A DNA stretch of 10,579 bases, taken from assembly GCA_026395105.1 (NCBI GenBank), contig JAPLZH010000078.1, forward strand, positions 1-10,579, written 5' to 3'. Below are positions 1-5,847 of the stretch, one piece after another. Source of the DNA: Candidatus Tayloriibacteriota bacterium (GTDB lineage Bacteria; Patescibacteriota; Minisyncoccia; Phycocordibacterales; PALSA-1337). Below the pieces are notes generated by a model. That model worked only from the letters and a program-made list of their open reading frames with translations. It searched no databases and had not been told where the DNA came from. Numbering within the stretch: position 1 is the stretch's first letter; each line of letters starts with the position of its first letter. The position numbers and the translations under genes were made by a program.

Positions 1-70
1 TTGCAGATCCTGCGCTATACATTTTCTCAATACAAAACCTCTCTCCAAAAGACAAATGATGATATTTCAT
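1..70 (-). CDS. IS30-family transposase, N-terminal fragment (runs off window)
   Basis: Reading the minus strand from the ATG at 70-68 gives 23 residues, MKYHHLSFGERFCIEKMYSA followed by GSA, before the window ends. IS30-family transposases typically begin with a 'YxHLTxxERxxIxxLxxxGxS' segment that leads into the first helix-turn-helix, and this fragment fits that pattern closely. The protein would bind the IS ends and cut DNA with a DDE catalytic core, which lies outside the window. No clear Shine-Dalgarno precedes the ATG. The fragment is too short to show whether the gene is intact. It was identified by family pattern only. Confidence 0.8.
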   Translation of the reverse strand, partial: MKYHHLSFGERFCIEKMYSAGSA

Positions 71-112
71 ATGACAATTAAATTAATTATTTTGTTAATA
101 CATTAATTCTAC

Positions 113-135
113 TGTCCTACTTCAAAGGTAGCTAG
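113..135. repeat. Terminal inverted repeat of left IS30-type element
   Basis: Read outside to inside on the minus strand, this 23-base stretch is CTAGCTACC-TTTG-AAGTAGGACA. It matches 20 of 23 positions of the right-hand copy at 10446-10468 (CTAGCTACC-CCTC-AAGTAGGACA, plus strand). The mismatches all fall in the middle four bases. It lies about 40 bases upstream of a transposase start, the expected place for an IS30-family left repeat. Confidence 0.75.
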
Positions 136-186
136 TTCATGTTTGGAAATTACTCCTAAACAAAAACGATTGAAAGGGCTTTTGTA

Positions 187-810
187 ATGTCTTCTATTAG
201 TTCGTTTAAAACCTTAACAAAGATTTTGATCACTGAAAGGGTGATCACTTTTGCTACACGCGCACTGGATATCATGATGCTTGGTATCATTGCGCACGGC
301 GAAGGTTCTCTCTCCTCGATATTTTATTGCATTTTGCTGGTTACACCAGCTTATCTGTTCTTCTGTTCCTGCATTATTATCATTAATGACGCCTGCTTAA
401 GGCATGGCTATGATTTAACTGGGATAGAGGAACTGAGAAGCCTTTCTCAGCGAAAATTTGCGAAAAGATCATGGAGAGGGCGAGTCATTGTTTATGGGTT
501 GGGTAAATATAAACACAGTACTGCTTTGGTGCTGAAAGTTCTTTTTTACAGGGTTTTCTGTCGTACTCAGATAATCCAAAGATTCATCTCATGGTTCATG
601 AGAAGTAGGAAAACAATATTCTGGATCGGTAGTTGGTTTTACTTAGATCCTGATTATGTAACATTGCTTTTGAGAGACAGGCGGAAGTCGTTCTTGAGCG
701 ATCTGTTCAGGATAACTCTTCCATCGGTTTGCATAAGCATGTTTGTCTGGACTCCGATTTGGTGGGGTGCTTATCGTGGTTATGAATGGGCAAAGTGGCT
801 CATGTTATAA
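187..810 (+). CDS. Unrecognised membrane protein
   Basis: This 207-residue protein matches no family I can name. Two convincing hydrophobic segments are visible, at about residues 44-66 (IFYCILLVTPAYLFFCSCIII) and 173-196, the latter rich in Trp and Pro (SMFVWTPIWWGAYRG). The middle (80-170) is strongly basic and aromatic, with many Arg and Lys residues, so it probably stays on the cytoplasmic side of the membrane; residues 143-153 may be a further amphipathic or membrane segment. The ATG at 187 was chosen because GAAAGGG lies at 172-178, eight bases upstream, one of only two convincing Shine-Dalgarno sequences in the window. It lies directly beside the IS end and is followed by its own terminator, so it forms a single-gene transcription unit. 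It could be a lineage-specific envelope protein; no function is claimed. Confidence 0.65.
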   Translation: MSSISSFKTLTKILITERVITFATRALDIMMLGIIAHGEGSLSSIFYCILLVTPAYLFFCSCIIIINDACLRHGYDLTGIEELRSLSQRKFAKRSWRGRVIVYGLGKYKHSTALVLKVLFYRVFCRTQIIQRFISWFMRSRKTIFWIGSWFYLDPDYVTLLLRDRRKSFLSDLFRITLPSVCISMFVWTPIWWGAYRGYEWAKWLML

Positions 811-823
811 CCAAATCATAGTT

Positions 824-857
824 CCGCTTCCTTTGTTGTGAAGCGGTTCTTTTTTTT
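824..857 (+). terminator. Rho-independent terminator of the 187-810 gene
   Basis: A seven-base-pair GC-rich stem, CCGCTTC (824-830) and GAAGCGG (840-846), encloses a nine-base loop and is followed by TTCTTTTTTTT (847-857). It starts 13 bases after the stop codon of the upstream gene. The descending arm and the T tract overlap the promoter of the next operon. Confidence 0.85.
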
Positions 858-864
858 GTATAAT
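836..864 (+). promoter_or_regulatory. Sigma70-type promoter for the SET/kinase operon, near-leaderless
   Basis: TTGTGA (836-841) is separated by 17 bases from a perfect TATAAT (859-864). A start site about seven bases downstream falls near 871, leaving a 5' leader of only about three bases before the ATG at 874. The -35 box overlaps the loop and descending arm of the preceding terminator, and the spacer contains its T tract. Confidence 0.75.
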
Positions 865-873
865 AAATACACT

Positions 874-1401
874 ATGAAAAAAACTTTTTCTTGGGTTAAT
901 CCAAAGGTTGAAGTCCAGGATACTGAGTTGTTTGGAAGAGGTGTTTTTGCGATAGCGGATATAAGTAAAGGAGAGACTGTTATGGTAATGGGTGGATATG
1001 TTTTAGGAATAGATGAAGAAATTGAGGGTGGGGAATATGTTGCAAAATATAACATGGATATATCCGAAAAGCATTCTTTTTGTCCAAGAACAGATGAAGA
1101 GCTTAATCTTATGCCACAAAACTTGATTAATCATAGCTGTGAACCAAACGTGGGATTTAAAGACGTGGTCTTCATTATTTCGATAAGAGATATAAAAAAA
1201 GGAGAGCAAATTGTATATGATTATGCGTTTGTAATGTGGTCATCAGATGAAAGCGTATGTCATTTCGAGATGGATTGTCTTTGTGGCTCAAGGACATGCA
1301 GGAAAAAGGTAAAAGAAGATGACTGGAATATTAAGTCAATACAGGAACAATACGGAGATTATTTTCAAACATTTATTCGTAGTAAATTTCAAAAAAGATA
1401 A
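874..1401 (+). CDS. SET-domain protein-lysine methyltransferase
   Basis: This 175-residue protein is almost entirely a SET domain with a short post-SET zinc motif. SET enzymes transfer a methyl group from S-adenosylmethionine to lysine side chains of proteins. Visible motifs are GRGVFA (21-26, cofactor-binding start), INHSCEPNV (85-93), GEQIVYDYA (110-118, catalytic Tyr117 expected) and CLCGSRTC (135-142). Cys88 with Cys135, Cys137 and Cys142 would form the usual zinc site. A GTG start at 838 is open in frame, but it lies inside the terminator and upstream of the TATAAT box, so ATG 874 is preferred. The gene is three bases from the histidine kinase, so both are probably co-transcribed. The substrate is unknown; a histone-like or ribosomal protein is possible. 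No signal peptide is seen, so it is probably cytoplasmic. Confidence 0.9.
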   Translation: MKKTFSWVNPKVEVQDTELFGRGVFAIADISKGETVMVMGGYVLGIDEEIEGGEYVAKYNMDISEKHSFCPRTDEELNLMPQNLINHSCEPNVGFKDVVFIISIRDIKKGEQIVYDYAFVMWSSDESVCHFEMDCLCGSRTCRKKVKEDDWNIKSIQEQYGDYFQTFIRSKFQKR

Positions 1402-1404
1402 TTT

Positions 1405-3078
1405 ATGTTTTGCCCACCCTACAGTGATCTAACTTATTTAATATTTTCTTCGGAAGCACCAAAGATCTTATATTACTCGCATTTTATTTCCGTCATAGTA
1501 TCTTTGATCATTTTTGTTTTTATTCTGTTGAATAGCAGGAAATATATAGAGTCGAAGATTTTAATGGCCATGTGTTTAATATTTTCCGCTTGGTCTATTA
1601 GCGATATATTTATATGGACTCAGTCTGATAGTAGAATAGTTTCTTTTCTGTGGTCTTTTTCTCTAGGAATCTTTTTGTTAATGTTCTTGCTAGGTTTTTA
1701 TTTGTTTTATGTTTTATCAAAAAAAGAAGACGTACCGTTTAAATTAAAGATTGTCGGTGTCTTACTCCTTTTACCATATATTGGAAATTTTGATCTTTCA
1801 AGATTTGATATATTTTCGTGTAATGGTATAGAAAATGTGTATATGGATATTTACACATATGTTGTAGCGGTTATAATTTTTATCTTCATATTTGTTTTTT
1901 CTATAAAGGAGCTTAAAAAGCTCCCAAAACGAAAAAGAGAAATAATGTTAACCTCTGGAGGCGTATTGTTGTTCTTGGTATCTTTTGCTACACCAACAAT
2001 CATTGCAGGAGTTCAGAACTTTTTTTATAACTCTGCAAAGGTTTTTGAGATTGAACAATACAGTTATTTCAGCATGACTTTTCTTCTTATCGTGATTAGT
2101 TATCTTATTGTAAGGTATAAAGCCTTTAATACTAAAGTCTTGTCTGTTCAAGTAATATCAGTATCACTTATCGTTGCTACAGGTTCTCAGCTGTTTGCCA
2201 TAGCATCAACTTTTGATTTAGTTGTTACTTCGGTATCATTTCTTTTTACACTAGTAATGAGTTATTTCCTTTCGAAAAGTGTCAAAAATGAAGTTGTGGC
2301 AAGACAAAGGATAGAAGGTTTGGCTGGTGAACTTGAAATTAGGAACGTGAGTCTAAAAAATGCTAACACACATCTTCAAGACTTTGATAAACAAAAATCA
2401 GAATTCGTTTTATTTGCCACTCACCAGCTTAGGGCACCGATTACGGCGATGAAGGGTTATACTTCTCTTATATTAGAGGGCGATTACGGTGAATTAACTG
2501 AAAAAATTAAAGGTGCTGTAAAGACTGTTTTTGCATCTGCTACTAACCTAGAACATGTGGTGGACGATTATTTGAATATTTCTAGAATTGATTTAGGTAC
2601 GATGAAATATTTCTTTAATAAAACCGATATAAAGAAAGTCGTCACTGATCTTATAGAGGCCACCAAACCCACATTTGAACAGGCTAAGTTACAGCATTCT
2701 TTCCAATCTGAAGATGGAGAAATCTTAGCGCTGGTAGATGAAGATAAAATAAGGCAAGTTTTTTCAAATATCATAGATAATTGCATAAAGTACACTCCGA
2801 GCGGTAGTGTAAATATCTCACTTTCAAAGGCTAATGATGGAAAAACAGTTCGCTTTGTTGTAAAAGATACAGGTGTGGGAATTAATCCAGAAGTAATACC
2901 AAAGCTATTTGTTAAATTCGTACGAGCAGATGGTGCTAGGTCTGTGAATATACGTGGAACTGGATTAGGATTATTTATCGCAAAGGAAATTGTAAACGCC
3001 CATAAAGGCAAAATCTGGGCCGAATCAGAGGGCGAAGGGAAGGGGGCGACTTTTACGGTGGAATTGCCGGTGGCTTAA
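1405..3078 (+). CDS. Sensor histidine kinase with polytopic membrane N-terminus
   Basis: This 557-residue two-component sensor has an N-terminal half (about 22-290) with eight or nine hydrophobic segments, near 24-43, 52-71, 80-104, 114-127, 147-167, 183-202, 219-236, 245-265 and 270-290. It resembles the 7TM-type sensory regions of some histidine kinases. A coiled-coil linker (295-330) follows. The dimerisation domain has the H box FATHQLRAPIT (phospho-acceptor His340). The ATPase domain shows the N box NIIDNCIKYTPSG (455-467), the G1 box DTGVGI (488-493) and the G2 box GTGLGLFIAKE (518-528), and it ends with GATFTVELP. All catalytic motifs look intact. The ATG lies three bases after the SET gene stop with no clear Shine-Dalgarno, which suggests translational coupling. 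No response regulator is in the window, so the kinase is an orphan here; the signal is unknown. Confidence 0.95.
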   Translation: MFCPPYSDLTYLIFSSEAPKILYYSHFISVIVSLIIFVFILLNSRKYIESKILMAMCLIFSAWSISDIFIWTQSDSRIVSFLWSFSLGIFLLMFLLGFYLFYVLSKKEDVPFKLKIVGVLLLLPYIGNFDLSRFDIFSCNGIENVYMDIYTYVVAVIIFIFIFVFSIKELKKLPKRKREIMLTSGGVLLFLVSFATPTIIAGVQNFFYNSAKVFEIEQYSYFSMTFLLIVISYLIVRYKAFNTKVLSVQVISVSLIVATGSQLFAIASTFDLVVTSVSFLFTLVMSYFLSKSVKNEVVARQRIEGLAGELEIRNVSLKNANTHLQDFDKQKSEFVLFATHQLRAPITAMKGYTSLILEGDYGELTEKIKGAVKTVFASATNLEHVVDDYLNISRIDLGTMKYFFNKTDIKKVVTDLIEATKPTFEQAKLQHSFQSEDGEILALVDEDKIRQVFSNIIDNCIKYTPSGSVNISLSKANDGKTVRFVVKDTGVGINPEVIPKLFVKFVRADGARSVNIRGTGLGLFIAKEIVNAHKGKIWAESEGEGKGATFTVELPVA

Positions 3079-3117
3079 TTCTCAAAAGATTAGTGACATG
3101 AAAATATTAAATCAGGG

Positions 3118-3146
3118 TGTACAAACGATTACACTTGTGGTATATT
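3118..3146 (+). promoter_or_regulatory. Promoter with extended -10 for the ATP-grasp gene
   Basis: TGTACA (3118-3123), a 17-base spacer and TATATT (3141-3146) preceded by TGG form an extended -10 promoter. The start site would be near 3153, giving a leader of about 33 bases. Unlike most genes here, the leader carries a Shine-Dalgarno, GAGGA (3174-3178), seven bases before the ATG at 3186. The spacer contains the small dyad GTGTA-N8-TACAC (3117-3134). Confidence 0.6.
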
Positions 3147-3185
3147 CTAAATAGAATTTCCAAAACCAACAATGAGGAATAGACT

Positions 3186-4220
3186 ATGAATATGAACAGA
3201 AAAAACAGAAACGGTATGAAGAAAAAGGAGTCATTAGTCGGTCGGCTCTTTGAGAAGATCGCACCTAAAATCGGGGCCACAGTACATGTGGAGCCTGAAT
3301 GGGGTGTCGTCGGCCAGATTACTTACAAAAGCGGTAGAAGGCGATATTTCCGCTGGTCCAGCCTGGATCTGAATTCCCTTGGAGCTTCTGAGATAGCGAG
3401 GGATAAAGATTATGCGAACTATTTTATGAAAAGAATGAATTACCCGACGATTGAGGGTAAGACTTTCTACTCAAATGAATGGGCTCGCAAAATCAAATCA
3501 GATCGAAACGTGGATGCCGCTTACCTATATGCTCGAAAACTCGGTTTTCCGGTAATCATTAAGCCGAACAGCCGGAGTCAGGGAAATTGTGTCTCAAAGG
3601 CCAACACTCGAGCAGAGTTTTATAAGGCTATGAGTTATGCCTTTAAGCAGGATCGAGTCGTCATTGTCCAGAGATACGTTTCTGGCAAGGATTATCGAGT
3701 CGTCGTCTTAGACGACAGAGTCATCTCTGCTTATGAGCGAATTCCACTCTTCGTGGTTGGCGACGGTACATCCACGATTAATGAACTACTCGAGCAAAAA
3801 CAGAAGTCATTCGTGAAGAGTGGTCGGGACACGATCATTAACACCAATGACTTCAGGACGACGACAAAGCTGAAGCGCTCTGGTCTGGATATGGAATCAG
3901 TCCTTGAATTAGGTGCGAAAGCATTCCTCCTCGATAACGCTAATCTCTCTACTGGTGGTGATTCTGTCGACGTGACAGATGTGGTCAGCGAGTGTTTTAA
4001 GGAGCTGGCCATCTCTATAACGAAAGACATGGGTCTTCGGCTCTGTGGCGTAGATCTTATGATCGACGGCTCGATCGAGGAAGAACCGAGGAAGGGGAAG
4101 CACTGGATAATCGAGATTAATTCTGCACCCGGACTGGATCATTACTGCACCATCGGTAAGGCTCAGGAGAAGATTGTCGAGGATCTGTACCTAGAGGTAC
4201 TGAAAGCTATGGAGCATTAA
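3186..4220 (+). CDS. Stand-alone ATP-grasp ligase, cyanophycin-synthetase-like
   Basis: ATP-grasp enzymes join a carboxylate to an amine through an acyl-phosphate. This 344-residue protein resembles the ATP-grasp module of cyanophycin synthetase and of GshF-type glutathione synthetases. Diagnostic stretches are FPVIIKPNSRSQGNCVSK (121-138, ATP-binding Lys126), VSGKDYRVVVLDDRVISAYER (165-185), the VGDGTSTINELLE block (191-203), NLSTGGDSVDVTD (253-265), GVDLMIDGS (288-296) and IIEINSAPGLDHY (308-320), with Asp290, Glu310 and Asn312 as likely metal ligands. The N-terminal 70 residues are basic and unassigned. The Mur-ligase module of cyanophycin synthetase is absent from the protein, but the next gene encodes a Mur-ligase-fold enzyme. 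The start has a good Shine-Dalgarno. Sampled GC is about 48%, against about 27% in both neighbours, which hints at a different history. The substrate cannot be read from the sequence; a peptide or glutathione-type ligase is possible. Confidence 0.88.
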   Translation: MNMNRKNRNGMKKKESLVGRLFEKIAPKIGATVHVEPEWGVVGQITYKSGRRRYFRWSSLDLNSLGASEIARDKDYANYFMKRMNYPTIEGKTFYSNEWARKIKSDRNVDAAYLYARKLGFPVIIKPNSRSQGNCVSKANTRAEFYKAMSYAFKQDRVVIVQRYVSGKDYRVVVLDDRVISAYERIPLFVVGDGTSTINELLEQKQKSFVKSGRDTIINTNDFRTTTKLKRSGLDMESVLELGAKAFLLDNANLSTGGDSVDVTDVVSECFKELAISITKDMGLRLCGVDLMIDGSIEEEPRKGKHWIIEINSAPGLDHYCTIGKAQEKIVEDLYLEVLKAMEH

Positions 4221-4237
4221 GGTGCTTTGGGAATCAG

Positions 4238-4266
4238 GGTCGTGATGATGAATCATGACCTTTTTT
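4238..4266 (+). terminator. Rho-independent terminator of the ATP-grasp gene
   Basis: GGTCGTGAT (4238-4246) pairs with ATCATGACC (4252-4260), nine base pairs with one G-U, around a five-base loop, followed by six T (4261-4266). It begins 17 bases after the stop codon and separates this gene from the FolC-like gene. Confidence 0.85.
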
Positions 4267-4272
4267 ATTAAG

Positions 4273-4278
4273 AATAAT
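4273..4278 (+). promoter_or_regulatory. Possible -10 box of the FolC-like gene
   Basis: AATAAT, five of six matches to TATAAT, lies seven bases before the ATG at 4286, and no convincing -35 is seen. A promoter is expected here because a strong terminator ends just upstream. If this is the real -10 box, the transcript is essentially leaderless, in agreement with the lack of a Shine-Dalgarno. Confidence 0.3.
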
Positions 4279-4285
4279 TAGTCAT

Positions 4286-5548
4286 ATGGATAAATATCAA
4301 AATTACTTTGACGGAGTTAAATACATCGAGGGTTTAAGTAACATTCAAAGAATTACAAAAAAGAATAAGCACTCTTTTTCTATAGAAAGAACTAAGTATT
4401 TTTTGAAGTTACTAAATAATCCCGAAAAAAATATAAAATTTATTCATGTCACGGGAACTTCTGGTAAGGGAACAGTCTGTAGTATTATTCAAAACAACCT
4501 CACGGCCCAAGGGTTTAAGACTGGGCTTTTCATATCCCCCTTTGTTACTAGTACAGTCGAGAGAATTCAGATAGATGGAAAATATATTAAACCGAATGAT
4601 TTTGTTAATATTTTAGAAAAGGTAAAACCTGCCATAGATATCATGTTTGAGAAGTGTCCTTTCGGTGGTCCGATATATTTTGAAATACTATTTGCTATCT
4701 CTCTTATATATTTTAAGCAAAAGGAATGTGATTTTGTCGTCTTAGAGGTCGGTATTGGGGGAACATATGATTCGACGAATATAATAGAAAATCCTTTAGT
4801 CACAGCTATTACAAACATTGATTTTGATCATATGGAATTATTAGGAAATACGTTAAGAAAAATCGCTATAGATAAGTCTGGTATTATTAAAAAAGGAAGT
4901 CAGTTTTTTACTACAGAGAAGAGGAATAATATATGTAAGGTTTTTGAAGAAAAATGCCGATTAATAGGAGCAAAATACAATCATATAGAATATGAAAATG
5001 GGTTCGACGAAGCGAATAAGGTTTTAGCTTTTTCTGTATGTGAAAGTTTAGGGTTAGAAGAATCAAAATTAAATATACCAAAAAGACTACCTGCGCGGTT
5101 TGAAATAATTTCTAAAAAGCCGATGATTATACTCGATGGAGCTCATAATGAAGCAAAAATAAGGAGTGTTATCGAAAAATTAAAAAAAATCGAATATAAA
5201 AGATTATTTGTTTTATTTGCTATATCAGATGGCAAAGAGTATAAAAAATGTTTGAATTATTTGATAAATGAGGCATATAAGATCACTGCTACCAGGTACT
5301 CAATTCTAGGAAGAAAAGTAGTGAATCCTGCTGAGATAATTAGGGTCATTAAAAATAATAAAAACAAAAAAGTCCTTACAGAAATTAAGACAGATCCGAT
5401 AAAAGCTTTTCAAGATACGGTAGGTGCCCTAAAAAAGGGCGACATATTTCTTATTACAGGATCTTTTTTTCTTACCTCGGACATTAGAAAGTTATTTGTA
5501 TCAGAAGTTGAGATTTTAGATTGTGCGGACCGTGAGGTTTCTATGTAA
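4286..5548 (+). CDS. folC: FolC-like Mur ligase (folylpolyglutamate/dihydrofolate synthase family)
   Basis: This 420-residue protein has the normal length for FolC, which adds glutamate to folates or joins dihydropteroate to glutamate using ATP. The P-loop is GTSGKGT (57-63, family usually GTNGKGS). It is followed by SPFVTSTVERI (84-94), YFEILFAI (131-138), the strongly conserved LEVGIGGTYDSTN (153-165), DFDHMELLGNTL (179-190) with His182, IAIDKSGIIKKG (193-204) with Lys197, PARFEI (269-274), ILDGAHNE (282-289) and the C-terminal GSFFLTSDIR (392-401). All catalytic motifs of the Mur-ligase fold are present. No Shine-Dalgarno precedes the ATG. Members of reduced genomes often lack the rest of folate synthesis, so the true substrate could differ, and a role alongside the neighbouring ATP-grasp enzyme is possible. 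The coding sequence is very AT-rich, unlike the preceding gene. The symbol marks the family, not a proven activity. Confidence 0.87.
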   Translation: MDKYQNYFDGVKYIEGLSNIQRITKKNKHSFSIERTKYFLKLLNNPEKNIKFIHVTGTSGKGTVCSIIQNNLTAQGFKTGLFISPFVTSTVERIQIDGKYIKPNDFVNILEKVKPAIDIMFEKCPFGGPIYFEILFAISLIYFKQKECDFVVLEVGIGGTYDSTNIIENPLVTAITNIDFDHMELLGNTLRKIAIDKSGIIKKGSQFFTTEKRNNICKVFEEKCRLIGAKYNHIEYENGFDEANKVLAFSVCESLGLEESKLNIPKRLPARFEIISKKPMIILDGAHNEAKIRSVIEKLKKIEYKRLFVLFAISDGKEYKKCLNYLINEAYKITATRYSILGRKVVNPAEIIRVIKNNKNKKVLTEIKTDPIKAFQDTVGALKKGDIFLITGSFFLTSDIRKLFVSEVEILDCADREVSM

Positions 5549-5555
5549 ATCGGAA

Positions 5556-5584
5556 CTGACTTTTTACTTTGTTTGTCGTATAAT
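5556..5584 (+). promoter_or_regulatory. Sigma70-type promoter of the small membrane protein, near-leaderless
   Basis: CTGACT (5556-5561), a 17-base spacer and a perfect TATAAT (5579-5584) lie in the 47-base gap after the FolC-like gene. The expected start site near 5591 leaves about five bases before the ATG at 5596, and no Shine-Dalgarno fits. The layout repeats that of the SET-gene promoter. Confidence 0.7.
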
Positions 5585-5595
5585 ATTAGTAAAGT

Positions 5596-5847
5596 ATGGA
5601 CAATGTTCAATACGAAGGTGATTCATCATCATATGTAAGTAATGTCAGGCGCCAGGCGACTACATGGATTCCGAGTGCCACACCTGATGTAAATTATGAA
5701 ATAAATAATTCTTCGTCGAAGATGGCGAAGTTTCTCATGCGACACGGTTTCGCTCGTACTGAAAATTTAGCGACCATAATTCTCATTATCGTCGGAATAT
5801 TTTTCTTCGGCATGTCTATTCTAGTTTTCGCCGGATATATTATTTAA
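5596..5847 (+). CDS. Small C-terminally anchored membrane protein, unknown function
   Basis: This 83-residue protein has a polar, Ser- and Asn-rich N-terminal part (1-42), a short basic segment (43-54, KMAKFLMRHGFAR) and one hydrophobic helix at about 59-82 (LATIILIIVGIFFFGMSILV) that runs to the C-terminus. With the basic residues just before the helix, the N-terminal part would face the cytoplasm, giving a tail-anchored topology. I do not recognise the family. It is supported as real by its own well-formed promoter and by filling the gap exactly up to the convergent dnaE: its TAA (5845-5847) overlaps the dnaE TAA (5844-5846). No terminator is visible downstream, so its transcript may run into dnaE antisense. 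Confidence 0.65.
   Translation: MDNVQYEGDSSSYVSNVRRQATTWIPSATPDVNYEINNSSSKMAKFLMRHGFARTENLATIILIIVGIFFFGMSILVFAGYII

Larger units (their letters stand above)
1..135 (-). mobile_element. IS30-type insertion sequence, partial (5' end of element)
   Basis: The left edge of the window is the upstream end of an insertion sequence that continues beyond base 1. It consists of a terminal inverted repeat (113-135), an AT-rich leader (71-112) and the start of a minus-strand transposase (70 down to 1). The matching repeat and the transposase 3' end appear at the opposite edge of the window, in the same orientation. The family assignment comes from the transposase N-terminus and from the C-terminus at the other edge; the outer limit is taken where identity between the two repeats stops. 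Confidence 0.75.

Noticed and set aside
113..131. On the plus strand the sequence before TAG at 129-131 reads STVLLQR-stop, resembling the end of an inward-facing IS30 transposase.
   Set aside because: An in-frame stop lies only ten codons upstream, and the minus strand just beside it encodes a good transposase N-terminus. The resemblance is explained by this being the terminal repeat, which at the other edge encodes VLLEG.
838..873. GTG start giving the SET protein 12 more residues.
   Set aside because: The codon lies inside the terminator hairpin, upstream of the TATAAT box and the expected transcription start, with no Shine-Dalgarno. ATG 874 fits the SET domain start.
2568..3011. Long minus-strand open frame opposite the kinase domain.
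   Set aside because: The plus strand encodes clear histidine kinase motifs here. The antisense frame has no family features, promoter or Shine-Dalgarno and is a shadow.
3702..3716. Perfect hairpin GTCGTC-TTA-GACGAC.
   Set aside because: It lies within the ATP-grasp coding sequence in a conserved motif (VVVLDD), has a three-base loop and no T tract, so it is explained by coding.
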